A DNA stretch of 64,000 nucleotides from Streptomyces sparsogenes (GCF_001704635.1 NZ_MAXF01000178.1:1-64000), one strand, 5' to 3'. Shown: positions 17,465-26,081, counted from the first letter of the stretch. Notes: generated from the letters alone by a model not told the origin. A program made the numbers and translations.

Positions 17465-18844
17465 CTAGGTGACGTCCGGGCCGCCGAGCAGCATGGCGTG
17501 CTTGACACCACCGGTCTGGTAGCTGAAGCACAGCGCGTGGTCGAAGTCGAGCGGCCGGGCGCGCGTCCCGGGCACCGGGTCGAAGGGGAGGCCCTCCATG
17601 GGCTGTTCGCAGTTCGCGGTGGGGCACACCGCGCCCTGTTCCATCATCATCAGCGTCAGGCCGACGCCCAGGCAGCCGGCCGGGGCCCCGTGGTGGCCGA
17701 AGCACGCGTCCTGGGAGGTGACCAGCACCGGGCCGGCCGTGGCCCCGTACAGGGTCCGGACGGCGTTGGCCTCGACCGCGGTCACGGCCGGGTCCCCGTC
17801 GCCGCAGCTGTGGATGTACGGCACCTGCTCGATCCGCCACCGCTCCCCCAGGCACCGGCGCACGGCGTTCACCAGCTGGGCGCCGCTGTCGTCGGCGCCC
17901 AGGGGGTTCGCCAGCCCGTCGCGGGTGAGGGCGGTGGCGAGCACCTGGCCATAGATGTGCGCGCCGCGCCGCCGGGCGTGCTCGCGGCTCTCCAGGATGA
18001 CGGTCGCCGCGCCCTCGCCGTAGTTGATGCAGTCCGAGCGCCGGTCGTACGGCCGCATCAGGGACTCGGACGAGGGGGTGGGACCCAGCGCGCCGGGTTC
18101 GCCGCCCTCGGCCGCGTAGGCGCGCCGCGCGCTCTCCAGCAGGCGTTCCGCCCTCCCGACCACCTCGCTGTCGAACACGTCGACGCCGGTCACCGCGGCG
18201 AGGTCGATCTCGCCCGCGGCGATCAGGCGCTGCGCGTGGCCGATCTGCACGCCCCCGGAGGCGCAGCCGCAGGCCACCGTGAAGCACGGTCCGGTGGTGC
18301 GGGTCAGCGTCCCCTGCACGAGGGCGACATCGGAGGGGATGGCGGACTGGCCCACCGCGATGAACAGTTCCAGCGCGTCCAGCGGCGCGGTGTGCTCGGG
18401 GTCGGCGCGGGAGGCGGCCAGATAGCTGTTGACGTTGCTGTCGATGCCGCCGCGCCCGACGAGCAGCGCCGCGTCCCGCAGATCGCCCGCCTGGATGTCC
18501 AGTTCGCCGTCCGCGCACGCCTCCACCAGCGACACCAGCCCGAATCGGTGGGCGTCGGTGAACTGGCGGGAGAAGAACTCGGGGATGCCGGGGACGCGCT
18601 CGGCGAACATCTCGTCGGTCAGGTCGACCGAGCCGTAGTACGTCCCGTCCCGGCCGAGGCAACAGCCGCCCCGGGAGGCGATGTTCCACACCTGGCCCGC
18701 GGTGAAGGAGGGGCCGCCCTCGCCCGGCAGACAGAAGCCCAGGCCGGTCACCACGGCGTCCCTGGGGCTTTCGCGGCCTTCGCGGGAGCCGTCGGGCCGG
18801 CTCACGACGGCCCGCCGGAGCTGAGCTGAGTCATTTCCTTGCAT
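17465..18844 (-). CDS. Stand-alone divergent beta-ketoacyl synthase
   Basis: This protein has 459 residues with a thiolase-like fold. AVVTGLGFCLPGEGG is the N-terminal strand, and GPCFTVACGCASGGVQIGHA holds the nucleophile, where Cys194 aligns with the KS cysteine. YIHSCGDGDP replaces the usual H-G-T-G-T motif but keeps the first His, and CFGHHGAPAGCLG supplies the second His. The lysine normally five residues before that His is absent (Asp instead). It could elongate or release the chain of the adjacent PKS, or prime it. The start is uncertain: ATG 18844 has no good ribosome site. GTG 18805 overlaps the stop of a 10-codon ORF (18802-18834) that has AAGGAA before its ATG, and so could be coupled. 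Confidence 0.8.
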   Translation of the reverse strand: MQGNDSAQLRRAVVSRPDGSREGRESPRDAVVTGLGFCLPGEGGPSFTAGQVWNIASRGGCCLGRDGTYYGSVDLTDEMFAERVPGIPEFFSRQFTDAHRFGLVSLVEACADGELDIQAGDLRDAALLVGRGGIDSNVNSYLAASRADPEHTAPLDALELFIAVGQSAIPSDVALVQGTLTRTTGPCFTVACGCASGGVQIGHAQRLIAAGEIDLAAVTGVDVFDSEVVGRAERLLESARRAYAAEGGEPGALGPTPSSESLMRPYDRRSDCINYGEGAATVILESREHARRRGAHIYGQVLATALTRDGLANPLGADDSGAQLVNAVRRCLGERWRIEQVPYIHSCGDGDPAVTAVEANAVRTLYGATAGPVLVTSQDACFGHHGAPAGCLGVGLTLMMMEQGAVCPTANCEQPMEGLPFDPVPGTRARPLDFDHALCFSYQTGGVKHAMLLGGPDVT

Positions 18845-19257
18845 CCCATGCGCTGGAGTCGGCCGCGAGTCCTTGCCTCGGCCGGCCGGGAGAACCGTCG
18901 CATCACGCTTCAACGGTTTGTGGAACTGCCAAGCTACGCCGCGGCGTCGGGAAGAAAAAGGGAGCGCCGATACACAAGGTGGTACAGGGCGGGGACAGTG
19001 GGTACGCCGCCGCGCGGAGTTCCGCGGGACGGCGCGCGGGCGGGCGGCGGGGGGCTCCGGACCCCCGCTCCCCGCCCCGCGCGCCCGTCGCCGGCGCGGC
19101 GCCCCGTCGGACGCGCGGGCGCCCCCGGCGCCGGGGGCACCGCGCTCGGGGTTCTGGGCTCGGGGCCCGGGGCTCTGGGCTCGGGGCTCTGGGCGCGAGG
19201 CCCGGTGAACCGGCCGGTGCCGCCGTCGCCGTCCCCGTCGCTCAAGGTGGCGGAGCG
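18845..19257. other. Non-coding stretch with repeats between ketosynthase and cupin genes
   Basis: No convincing gene is seen in these 413 bases. Near the ketosynthase end is an inverted repeat, AACCGT at 18893-18898 and ACGGTT at 18913-18918, a possible operator for the PKS operon. A hairpin with a 7-bp stem lies at 19047-19068 and may end the cupin transcript. From about 19140 to 19205 there are imperfect tandem copies of a GCTCGGGGCTCTGG-like unit. A 103-codon frame on the minus strand through this region is low-complexity and probably not translated. Confidence 0.5.
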
Positions 19258-19737
19258 TCAGTCCGAGGGCAGGCCGGCGCCGCAGCGGGAGCAGTAGCGG
19301 GCGTCGGACTCCTGGGCGAGGCGCCCGCACTCCGCGCAGACCCGGTGGAGCAGGCAGGCCGGCTCGCCGCCCTGCGGGGCGGCGGCGCGGATGGCCAGGC
19401 CGGGGCGGCGGCGGTGCACCGTGAGGTAGGCCAGGCCGCCGGGGCCGGCGGACAGGGCGCGACGGCTGCCGCGCGGCAGCCAGACCACACAGCCGGGGGT
19501 CAGCTCCTGGCGCCCGTCCGCCGTCTCGAGCCATCCGCCGCCCTCGGCCACGAACAGCACCACGTCGAGGTCGGGCTCCACATGGACGTCGACCCCGGCC
19601 CCGGCGGGCAGCCGGATCACATTGGAGTCCAGCTGGCGCCCCTCGGCGTCGAGCCGCCACAGCGCCCCGCCCCGGTCGGCCGCCGCCTCGCGCAGCAGCT
19701 CGGACACCCTCCCCAGCACACCAGAAACCGGCGGCAT
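19258..19737 (-). CDS. Cupin-domain protein with C-terminal zinc ribbon
   Basis: The protein has 159 residues. Residues about 28-110 form a small cupin barrel (VIRLPAGAGVDVHVEPDLDVVLFVAEGGGWLE, then LTPGCVVWLPRGSRRALSAG). The last 30 residues contain CAECGRL...YCSRCGAGLP, a CxxC-x11-CxxC zinc ribbon. Metal-binding histidines of catalytic cupins are mostly missing, so it may be a sensor or small-molecule binder rather than an enzyme. ATG 19737 has the good ribosome site GGAGGG seven bases away. It is divergent from nsrR and shares its 129-bp promoter region with the NsrR-type operator at 19829-19851, so it may be part of the NO response. The biochemical function is unknown. Confidence 0.75.
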   Translation of the reverse strand: MPPVSGVLGRVSELLREAAADRGGALWRLDAEGRQLDSNVIRLPAGAGVDVHVEPDLDVVLFVAEGGGWLETADGRQELTPGCVVWLPRGSRRALSAGPGGLAYLTVHRRRPGLAIRAAAPQGGEPACLLHRVCAECGRLAQESDARYCSRCGAGLPSD

Positions 19738-19828
19738 CTCTTTCCCTCCGTACGAACCCCTGCGCATCCTCACGGCCACGGGCGGCCGGATGCCTGAGAC
19801 GCATACCACACAAGCCCCGCCCGCCGAT

Positions 19829-19851
19829 AACTGGAATTTAGCATGCCGATT
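19829..19851. promoter_or_regulatory. NsrR-type operator, nsrR/cupin intergenic
   Basis: This 23-bp A/T-rich site fits AA-N3-GAA-N2-T-N6-CC-N-ATT. The same spacing of invariant bases is found in the site before the flavohemoglobin gene at 20349-20371. It lies 15 bp before the nsrR start and so could mediate autorepression and control of the divergent cupin gene. Confidence 0.6.
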
Positions 19852-19866
19852 TAATAACGTCGTGTT

Positions 19867-20310
19867 GTGCGACTGACCAAGTTCACGGATCTGGCATTGC
19901 GAGCCGTGATGCGGCTCGCGGTCTTCGAGGGGGGCACCCCGCTGACCACCCGCGAGGTGGCCGAGGCGGTCAACGTGCCGTACGCGCACATGGCCAAGGT
20001 GATCACCCGGCTGCAGCACCTCGGCGTGGTGGAGGCCAGGCGGGGGCGCGGCGGGGGGCTGGAGCTGACCGGCCTCGGGCGCACCGCCTCGGTCGGCTGG
20101 CTGGTGCGCGAGCTGGAGGGGGAGGACGAGGTGGTCACCTGCGAGGGTGACACGCCCTGTCCACTGCGCGGCGCCTGCCGGCTCCGCGGGGCGCTGCGCG
20201 AGGCGCAGGAGGCGTTCCATCGCGCACTCGACCCGCTGACCGTGGCGGACCTGGTGACCGCGCCCACCGGCCCGGTGCTGGTCGGGTTGACCGGCCGGCG
20301 CCCCGACTGA
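19867..20310 (+). CDS. nsrR: Rrf2-family NO-sensing repressor NsrR
   Basis: The protein has 147 residues. An N-terminal winged helix (LTKFTDLALRAVMRLA, then TTREVAEAVNVPYAHMAKVI) is followed by the Rrf2 wing GGLELTGLG. Three cysteines in the pattern C-x5-C-x6-C (CEGDTPC then PLRGAC) match the ligands of the NsrR iron-sulfur cluster, which in Streptomyces is a 4Fe-4S cluster destroyed by nitric oxide. Loss of the cluster lifts repression of hmp. The GTG start at 19867 gives the conserved MRLTKFTD N-terminus. It is followed 73 bp later by the flavohemoglobin gene, and both have the same operator pattern upstream. Identification is strong. Confidence 0.92.
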   Translation: MRLTKFTDLALRAVMRLAVFEGGTPLTTREVAEAVNVPYAHMAKVITRLQHLGVVEARRGRGGGLELTGLGRTASVGWLVRELEGEDEVVTCEGDTPCPLRGACRLRGALREAQEAFHRALDPLTVADLVTAPTGPVLVGLTGRRPD

Positions 20311-20348
20311 CCCGCGCCCCCGCCAGGGGGCGCTTGTCCGTACAGCTA

Positions 20349-20371
20349 AATACGAAGATCATTAACCAATT
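20349..20371. promoter_or_regulatory. NsrR-type operator upstream of hmp
   Basis: This 23-bp site has the same pattern AA-N3-GAA-N2-T-N6-CC-N-ATT as 19829-19851, in the only A/T-rich part of the gap. It ends just before the AAGGAG ribosome site of hmp, where bound repressor would block transcription. Confidence 0.65.
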
Positions 20372-20383
20372 CAAGGAGTCGTG

Positions 20384-21589
20384 ATGCTCTCCGCGCAATC
20401 CGCCCCGGTCATCCGCGCCACCCTGCCCGCCGTCGGCGCGGCCGTCGAGGACATCGCCGGGCTGTTCTACCGGAAGCTCTTCGCCGCGCACCCGGAGCTG
20501 CTGCGCGATCTGTTCAACCGCGGCAACCAGGCCAACGGCGAGCAGCGCAAGGCCCTGGCCGGCTCCATCGCCGCCTTCGCGGGGCTGCTGGTCGAGCGTC
20601 CCGACGTCCGGCCGGACGCGCTGCTGGGCCGCATCGCCAACAAGCACGCCTCCCTGGGCATCACCTCCGAGCAGTACAAGCTCGTCCACCGCCACCTCTT
20701 CGCGGCCATCGCGGAGGTGCTCGGCGACGCCTTCACCCCCGAGGCCGCCGCGGCCTGGGACGAGGTCTACTGGCTGATGGCGAACGCGCTGATCGCCACC
20801 GAGGCCCGGCTGTACCAGGAAGCCGGCGTCGCCGAGGGCGAGGTGTGGCGGCGCATGGTGATCGCCGAGCGGCGCGAGGAGACCCCCGACGCGGTGTCCC
20901 TGGTGCTGCGGCGCGCCGACGGCCTGCCCGCCGGCCCCTTCCTCCCCGGCCAGTACGTCAGCGTCCAGGCCGAACTCCCCGACGGCGCCCGGCAGATCCG
21001 CCAGTACAGCCTCTCAGCCGCGCCCGGCCGACCGTGGTGGCGCATCACCGTCAAGCGGGTGGCGGGCGACGCCGGGCCGCAGGGCGAGGTCTCGTCCTGG
21101 CTGCACGCACACGCGAAGGTGGGGGACGTGCTCACCGTGTCCGCTCCCTTCGGGGATCTGGTGCTGCCCGAGGGCGACGGCCCGCTGCTGCTCGCCTCCG
21201 CCGGCATCGGCGCCACCCCGATGCTGTCCATCCTCGACCACCTGGCCGCCACCGGCTCCAGCCGCCGGGTGACCGTGGTCCACGGCGACCGCTCCCCCGG
21301 CGACCACGCCCACCGGGAGGAACAGCTCCGCCTGGTCCGCGCGCTCCCCGACGCCCGACTGCGCCTGTGGTACGAGGACGGCGTGGCGCCGGACACCGCG
21401 GCCCCGGAGGTGGCGGCGGGCCGGGTCGACGTCGGCGCCCTGGACCTGCCCGAGGGGCTGACCGCGTTCCTGTGCGGCCCGCTGCCGTATCTGCGCGCGG
21501 TCCGCGGCGATCTGCTGCGCCTGGGCGTGCCCGCCGCCGCGATCCACTACGAGGTCTTCGGCCCGGACCTGTGGCTCGGCCAGGAGTGA
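20384..21589 (+). CDS. hmp: Flavohemoglobin, nitric oxide dioxygenase
   Basis: The protein has 401 residues in the classical Hmp order. A globin domain (1-140) has the distal FYRKLFAAHPEL segment (Tyr) and the proximal His in IANKHASLGI. An FAD-binding barrel has FLPGQYVSVQ and IRQYSLS (R-x-Y-S). A NAD-binding domain has LLASAGIGATPMLSIL and a C-terminal FLCGPLPYLRAV (C-G-P). It converts nitric oxide to nitrate with O2 and NAD(P)H in the cytoplasm. AAGGAG precedes the start. A GTG one codon earlier (20381) is also possible, but the ATG has better spacing. Regulation by the adjacent NsrR is indicated by the operator at 20349-20371. Confidence 0.96.
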   Translation: MLSAQSAPVIRATLPAVGAAVEDIAGLFYRKLFAAHPELLRDLFNRGNQANGEQRKALAGSIAAFAGLLVERPDVRPDALLGRIANKHASLGITSEQYKLVHRHLFAAIAEVLGDAFTPEAAAAWDEVYWLMANALIATEARLYQEAGVAEGEVWRRMVIAERREETPDAVSLVLRRADGLPAGPFLPGQYVSVQAELPDGARQIRQYSLSAAPGRPWWRITVKRVAGDAGPQGEVSSWLHAHAKVGDVLTVSAPFGDLVLPEGDGPLLLASAGIGATPMLSILDHLAATGSSRRVTVVHGDRSPGDHAHREEQLRLVRALPDARLRLWYEDGVAPDTAAPEVAAGRVDVGALDLPEGLTAFLCGPLPYLRAVRGDLLRLGVPAAAIHYEVFGPDLWLGQE

Positions 21590-21698
21590 GGCCGCTTCTC
21601 GCGCTTGTGGATTCCCCGGATGCCGGTACAGTCGCCCATGCCGGGCGAACGCGGGGCGGTTGAAGGGGGCGGCTTATGCGCGGGCTGGCGGGCGGCCG

Positions 21699-22262
21699 GT
21701 GAACCGCGCGCGATTATGGTGGCGCAGCCGCCGGCTCGTCGACGGTCTCGACCTGCCGAGCCCATTCGACCCGGCCGCGTTCGTGGCCCTGCTGGCCGAG
21801 CGGCGCGGACGCCCGATCGAGCTGCTGCCGGTCACCGTGCGCGGCTCCCTGCCGTGCGGCCTGCTCGCGACCACCGACCGGGCCGACTACATCTGCTACG
21901 CGGCGGACACCACCGACCTCCACCGGCAGCACATCGTGCTGCACGAGGCCGCCCACCTGCTGTGGGGCCACGAGGGCACGGCCGACCCGGCCGTCGTGGG
22001 CCTGCTGACACCCCATCTGACGGCCTCCCTGGTGCGCCGGGTGCTCGGCAGGACCGTGTACACCCAGCCGCAGGAGCGGGAAGCCGAGTACCTGGCCTCC
22101 CTGATCCGGCAGCGGGCGCTGCGCAACGACCAGGGTCCGGGCGCGCCCAGCCCCGGCCAGGCCCGGCTCGGCCCGCTCGTCGGCGCGAGGCCGGGCGGTA
22201 CGCACCCACCGCGCGGACCGGCCGGGGCTCAGGCTCCGGACCGTGCACCCGGCCGTGGGTGA
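21699..22262 (+). CDS. ImmA/IrrE-type metallopeptidase
   Basis: The protein has about 187 residues. HIVLHEAAHLLWGH contains the H-E-x-x-H zinc-peptidase motif of ImmA/IrrE proteins, followed by EREAEYLASLI with the third, glutamate, ligand region. These cytosolic peptidases cleave XRE-family repressors to trigger excision or stress responses. It overlaps the next gene by 20 bp and is probably co-transcribed with it. A cognate substrate candidate is the XRE regulator at 26206-26679. The start is uncertain: GTG 21699 is chosen, while an upstream TTG at 21660 also fits. A promoter-like TTGTGG-16 bp-TACAGT lies around 21606-21633. The C-terminal 40 residues are Pro/Gly-rich and variable. Confidence 0.8.
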   Translation: MNRARLWWRSRRLVDGLDLPSPFDPAAFVALLAERRGRPIELLPVTVRGSLPCGLLATTDRADYICYAADTTDLHRQHIVLHEAAHLLWGHEGTADPAVVGLLTPHLTASLVRRVLGRTVYTQPQEREAEYLASLIRQRALRNDQGPGAPSPGQARLGPLVGARPGGTHPPRGPAGAQAPDRAPGRG

Positions 22263-23538
22263 CCTCCTGGCCTACCTGCCCGCCGCGGCGGCGATGGCGG
22301 TGGGCTGGTACCAACTGCGGCCGGCGCGCGGACGCCGCTTCCCCCCGGGCAGCCGCCCGCTGTGTCTGTTCGGGCTGTGCATGGGGGCCGCGATGGCGGT
22401 CCTCGCCCCGGCGACGGCGGCGGCGGCCGCCCGTGTGCTGCCCACCGCGGCCACGGCCTGGCCGCACCTCCTCGGCCGCCAACTGGAGATGGCCGCACTG
22501 TGCGCTCTGGCCCTGGCGGCGGCGGAGCTCGGCCTGCCCGACTCACGGCGCCTCCCGGCGCGGTGGCACCCGTGGGTCACGGTGGCCGTGTGCGCGGCGG
22601 CCACCGCGTGCTTCCTCGTCTCGCGCGCGACCGTGGAGGAAGGCGCGATCACCGCCCCCGGGACGGCGGGCAGGGCCGCCCTGGTCGCCTTCGACGTGCT
22701 GTTCACGCTGTACAGCCTGTGGAGCCTGGCCCTGTTCGCGCTCCCGGTGCACGCCCAGGTCCGGCGCTCGGGCCCGGGCCCGTTCCGCACCGGTCTGCGG
22801 CTGGTCACCGCGAGCGCGTGTCTGGGCGGGTTGTGGGCGGTGTGGGGCCTGGCGGGCGTCGCGAACATGGCCCGCACCGGCCGTCAGGGCGCGGGCCAGG
22901 ACCCGGTCGCGCTGGCGCTGGGCGGCGCCTGCCTGGTGCTGGCCGGCCTGGGCGCGACCGCCGCCCGGTGGGGCGGCGCCCTGACGGCGCCGGCCCGCTG
23001 GCTGCGCGCCTACCGCAGCTACCGCGCCCTGGAACCGCTCTGGTCTGCGCTCCACACCGCCGTGCCCGGGATCGCCCTGCGGGCGCGGACGCGCCGGCCG
23101 GCGTGGCTGCCACCGCGCAGCGCGGAGTTCGCGCTGTACCGCAGGGTGATCGAGATCCGCGACGGCTATCTGGCGCTGCGCCCGTACGTCCCGCGGTGCG
23201 GCACCTTCGCGGTGGGCCGGGCCGGGGACGGCGAGGGCGCCGAGACGGAGGCCGCCGCCGTCGCGGCGGCGCTCGACGCGGCCAGGGGCGGGGTACGGCC
23301 CGACGCCCGGACCCCGGACCCGGTCGTCGGCACCGGCCCCCGCCCCGCCGTCCGGCCGGTGCGGGGCAGCGTCGACGCGGAGGCGGCCTGGCTGGTGCGG
23401 GTGGCGGAGGCGTTCGCCCGGTCCGCGGGGGCCGCGGCGGCGGAGCGGCGGGCCACAGGCGCCCGGGCCACCGCCGGGCCGCCGCTCACCCCGGGGCGGG
23501 AGCGGGCGCCGGCGTCGGCGCCGGGGCGGAAGGACTGA
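22243..23538 (+). CDS. MAB_1171c-family membrane protein (DUF6545)
   Basis: The protein has 431 residues. Seven or so hydrophobic segments fill residues 8-245 (LLAYLPAAAAMAVGWYQL onward). A cytosolic C-terminal domain follows, with WLPPRSAEFALYRRVIEIRDGYLALRPYV, a motif highly typical of the DUF6545 C-domain in actinobacteria. The family is labelled putative transporter, but no substrate is established. Its genes regularly sit beside ImmA-type peptidase and XRE regulator genes, as here, which suggests a membrane partner of a signalling or regulatory switch. GTG 22243 is in the end of the peptidase gene. The 3' end overlaps the convergent LuxR gene by 53 bp. Confidence 0.75.
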   Translation: MHPAVGDLLAYLPAAAAMAVGWYQLRPARGRRFPPGSRPLCLFGLCMGAAMAVLAPATAAAAARVLPTAATAWPHLLGRQLEMAALCALALAAAELGLPDSRRLPARWHPWVTVAVCAAATACFLVSRATVEEGAITAPGTAGRAALVAFDVLFTLYSLWSLALFALPVHAQVRRSGPGPFRTGLRLVTASACLGGLWAVWGLAGVANMARTGRQGAGQDPVALALGGACLVLAGLGATAARWGGALTAPARWLRAYRSYRALEPLWSALHTAVPGIALRARTRRPAWLPPRSAEFALYRRVIEIRDGYLALRPYVPRCGTFAVGRAGDGEGAETEAAAVAAALDAARGGVRPDARTPDPVVGTGPRPAVRPVRGSVDAEAAWLVRVAEAFARSAGAAAAERRATGARATAGPPLTPGRERAPASAPGRKD

Positions 23539-26035
23539 ACGCGGAGGCGTCGGAGGTGTGGTGCACCCAGTTGGCGATCTCGACCCGTGAGGAGCAGCCC
23601 AGCTTCCGCATGGTCTCCCTGATGTGGTTCACCACCGTCCACTCGGAGATCTGCAGCCGGCGGGCGATCTGCTTGTTGCTCAGCCCCAGGGTGATCAGGG
23701 CGGAGACCTGGGACTGACGGGGAGTGAGCGGGTCGCCGGGCAGGGGGGCGCCGCGGCCTGGGGCCGGCGGCGGGTCCGCGGCCGGCCCCGCGCACGGCAG
23801 GGGGGCGGCCGGGCGGGGCTCAGGGGCCCCGACCTCCCAGGGGGCGCGTCCCCGCCCGGGGGCCGCGGGCGCGCTCCGGCCCGGCGAGGCGTCGAGGGCC
23901 GCGCCCCGGCCGGGGGCCCCGTCCGGCCGCATGTCCGGCCGTAAGGGGCCGTGCCGGGACGCGAACTGCTTGACCAGGTCGGGCAGCGGCGTCCCGGCCC
24001 CTTCCGACAGGGCCGCGAGGAAGGCCCGTTCGCCCAGGTACCGCCGCATGTGGCCCTCCAGCCGCCCCATGGTGAAGTCCGGGTGCGCGGGCTCGTCGAG
24101 CAGCCCGCCCGGGCCGCGCGCGGCGTGGCAGCCGCCCAGGCACCGGACCACCTCGGCGGCGCGGGCGGCGGTCGCGGGCAGCAGGGGAGTGCCGAGCACC
24201 GACACCAGGGCGCCGAGCACGGCGGGGATGCCGAGGGTGCGCAGCCCGGCCACGGCGCGGTCGAAGCAGCCGTCGGCCTCGGCCGCCCGGCCACGGGCCG
24301 CGGCGAAGACGCCGAGCTGGAGCAGGGCGGTCCCGGAGACCAGCGCGTCCCGGCGCCGGGTGGCGCCCGACAGGGCCTCCACCGCCAGGGCCGTGGCCTT
24401 CGTCAGGCCGCCGTGGAGGAACTCCGCGAGCGAGGCGTCCAGCACGACGCGGTGGGTGGCCTGTCCGTCGCCGGCGTACGACCGGTGGGCCGCGACCGCC
24501 GCGTGCAGGGCGGTCAGCGCCTCGCGCGGCCGGTACGGAGCCTCGGCGATGCCCCTGAGGTGCAGCGACCTGGCCGCGAGCAGGGCGGCCCCGGGTGTCC
24601 CGTCCGCGCCGGCCCGGTCGGCGTCCGTCTGGGCGAGGAGCGCGAGGGCCGCCTCCGGCTCCCCGGCCCGGATCGCCGCCTCGGCCAGCAACAGGTCGAG
24701 CCGGATCCGCCAGGGCGCGGCGGCCGGCGCCGCCGGCAGGGCGGTCAGCCGCTCGGCCCAGGTGAACGGGGTGCCCGAGACGCACCAGTAGGCGCGCGCG
24801 TGGTCGACGAGCGCGATCGCCTCGTCGGCCGAGCCGGCGTCGATCAGGGTGTCCAGGGCGCAGCGGATGTTGCGCTCCTCGCTCCGGAAGGCCGCGATCC
24901 CCGTCTGCTGGTCGCCCTCGGCGATGCGGCGCGCCGCGCTGCTCGCCAGCTCGGCGTAGTAGCGGGCGTGGGCGAGCCGGAGGTCGTCGCCGCGCGGCGC
25001 GGGGCCCGGCCCGGCGGCGGACGGCTGGAACGGCAGGTGCAGCCGGGTCCGGGTGAAGCCGTCCAGGCGGCCGGAGGGGAGGGCGGACACGGCCAGCAGA
25101 TGGCGGCCGAGCAGGTTCTCCAGCGCCCGCGGGAAGGCGTTGAGGGGGACGCCCGCGATCCGGCGCAGCGCCTCGGGCCCGGCCCCGCCGCTGAAGAGCC
25201 GGGAGCAGGCGAGCAGTCGGCGTTCGGTGTCGCCCGGGTGGGGGCCGGTCCCCGCCGGTGCGGATCCTTCCACGGGGTGGGCCGGGGCGGGCGCGGGGCC
25301 GCCGTACGCGTCGAGCAGCCGCGCCAGGCTCCCGCTGTCGCCCCCGGCCCCCGCCGGGCCTGCCGGCCCGGGGTCGAAGCGCCCCTCCAGCGCGGCCCAG
25401 AGCACTTCGGGGCCCTCCAGAGCGGCGATCCGCGCCGCCAGGACCAGCGCGCCGGGGACGCCCCGCAGTTCCGCGCAGGTGCGGGCGACCGCCTCCTGGT
25501 TGTGGTGCCGGACGCGGAAGGCGGGGTTCAGCGCGCGTACGGAGGCCACGTACAGCCGCACGGACGGGATGCGGCACAGGCCGTCGAGGTCGAGCGCCGA
25601 GCAGTCGAGCGGGACGGGCAGCGGCCCGACCACGCGCCCGGCGAACCCCTCGGCGCCCACGGCGGCCAGGGGCTCGCGGGTGGTGATGATCAGCCGGGCG
25701 CCGTCGCGCGCCACGGCGGCCGGCAGCCCCTGGAGGTGCGCCGGGGCCAGGCCCTCGGCGACGAGGAGCGGGCCGGCCCCGGCGCGCCCGGGGCGTTCGA
25801 GGAGGCGGCGGAGCTCCGCGCCCGGGTTCTCGTGGGCGGTGGGGTCGAAGGTGATCGTCTCGGCGCCACGCGCCGCCGCGTACGCGGACGCGACCGCTCG
25901 GGCCAGCCGTGCCTTGCCGATGCCCGGCCCGCCGGAGAGCACCACGCCGGGCGTGCAGGTGTCGGTCAGGAGCGCCAGCAGCTCGGAGACCTCACGGTCC
26001 CGTCCGAAGATCTCGCGGTCGTGCGGATCGGTCAC
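23486..26035 (-). CDS. LuxR-family transcriptional regulator with AAA/NB-ARC-like ATPase (LAL-type)
   Basis: The protein has 849 residues. GRDREVSELLALL and GGPGIGKARLARAVA (Walker A) form an N-terminal ATPase. A long helical TPR-like middle section follows (about 250-690). A proline-rich linker leads to the C-terminal LuxR HTH (LTPRQSQVSALITLGLSNKQ then SEWTVVNHIRETMRKLG, about 780-835). Large ATP-binding LuxR regulators act as pathway-specific activators in streptomycetes. The start is GTG 26035. A promoter TTGACA (26111-26106), 18-bp spacer, CAGGAT (26087-26082) faces it. It is divergent from the XRE regulator and convergent with the DUF6545 gene. The target is unknown. The RiPP locus at 26.9-29.6 kb and the PKS are candidates by proximity only. 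Confidence 0.85.
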   Translation of the reverse strand: MTDPHDREIFGRDREVSELLALLTDTCTPGVVLSGGPGIGKARLARAVASAYAAARGAETITFDPTAHENPGAELRRLLERPGRAGAGPLLVAEGLAPAHLQGLPAAVARDGARLIITTREPLAAVGAEGFAGRVVGPLPVPLDCSALDLDGLCRIPSVRLYVASVRALNPAFRVRHHNQEAVARTCAELRGVPGALVLAARIAALEGPEVLWAALEGRFDPGPAGPAGAGGDSGSLARLLDAYGGPAPAPAHPVEGSAPAGTGPHPGDTERRLLACSRLFSGGAGPEALRRIAGVPLNAFPRALENLLGRHLLAVSALPSGRLDGFTRTRLHLPFQPSAAGPGPAPRGDDLRLAHARYYAELASSAARRIAEGDQQTGIAAFRSEERNIRCALDTLIDAGSADEAIALVDHARAYWCVSGTPFTWAERLTALPAAPAAAPWRIRLDLLLAEAAIRAGEPEAALALLAQTDADRAGADGTPGAALLAARSLHLRGIAEAPYRPREALTALHAAVAAHRSYAGDGQATHRVVLDASLAEFLHGGLTKATALAVEALSGATRRRDALVSGTALLQLGVFAAARGRAAEADGCFDRAVAGLRTLGIPAVLGALVSVLGTPLLPATAARAAEVVRCLGGCHAARGPGGLLDEPAHPDFTMGRLEGHMRRYLGERAFLAALSEGAGTPLPDLVKQFASRHGPLRPDMRPDGAPGRGAALDASPGRSAPAAPGRGRAPWEVGAPEPRPAAPLPCAGPAADPPPAPGRGAPLPGDPLTPRQSQVSALITLGLSNKQIARRLQISEWTVVNHIRETMRKLGCSSRVEIANWVHHTSDASAFSPSAPAPTPAPAPAPG

Positions 26036-26081
26036 GGCCGCCCCCCGAGGGATATGAGCTGAGATGAATATGGTGGGGAAA

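Noticed and set aside
18934..19245. 103-codon minus-strand frame between ketosynthase and cupin genes
   Set aside because: Low-complexity Pro/Gly/Arg sequence with tandem repeats, no ribosome site and no recognisable domain. It is typical of long open frames in very G/C-rich DNA.
23486..23538. Overlap of DUF6545 and LuxR genes as a possible frameshift or assembly error
   Set aside because: The two genes are convergent and both end with variable, Pro-rich tails. Such 3' overlaps are normal here.
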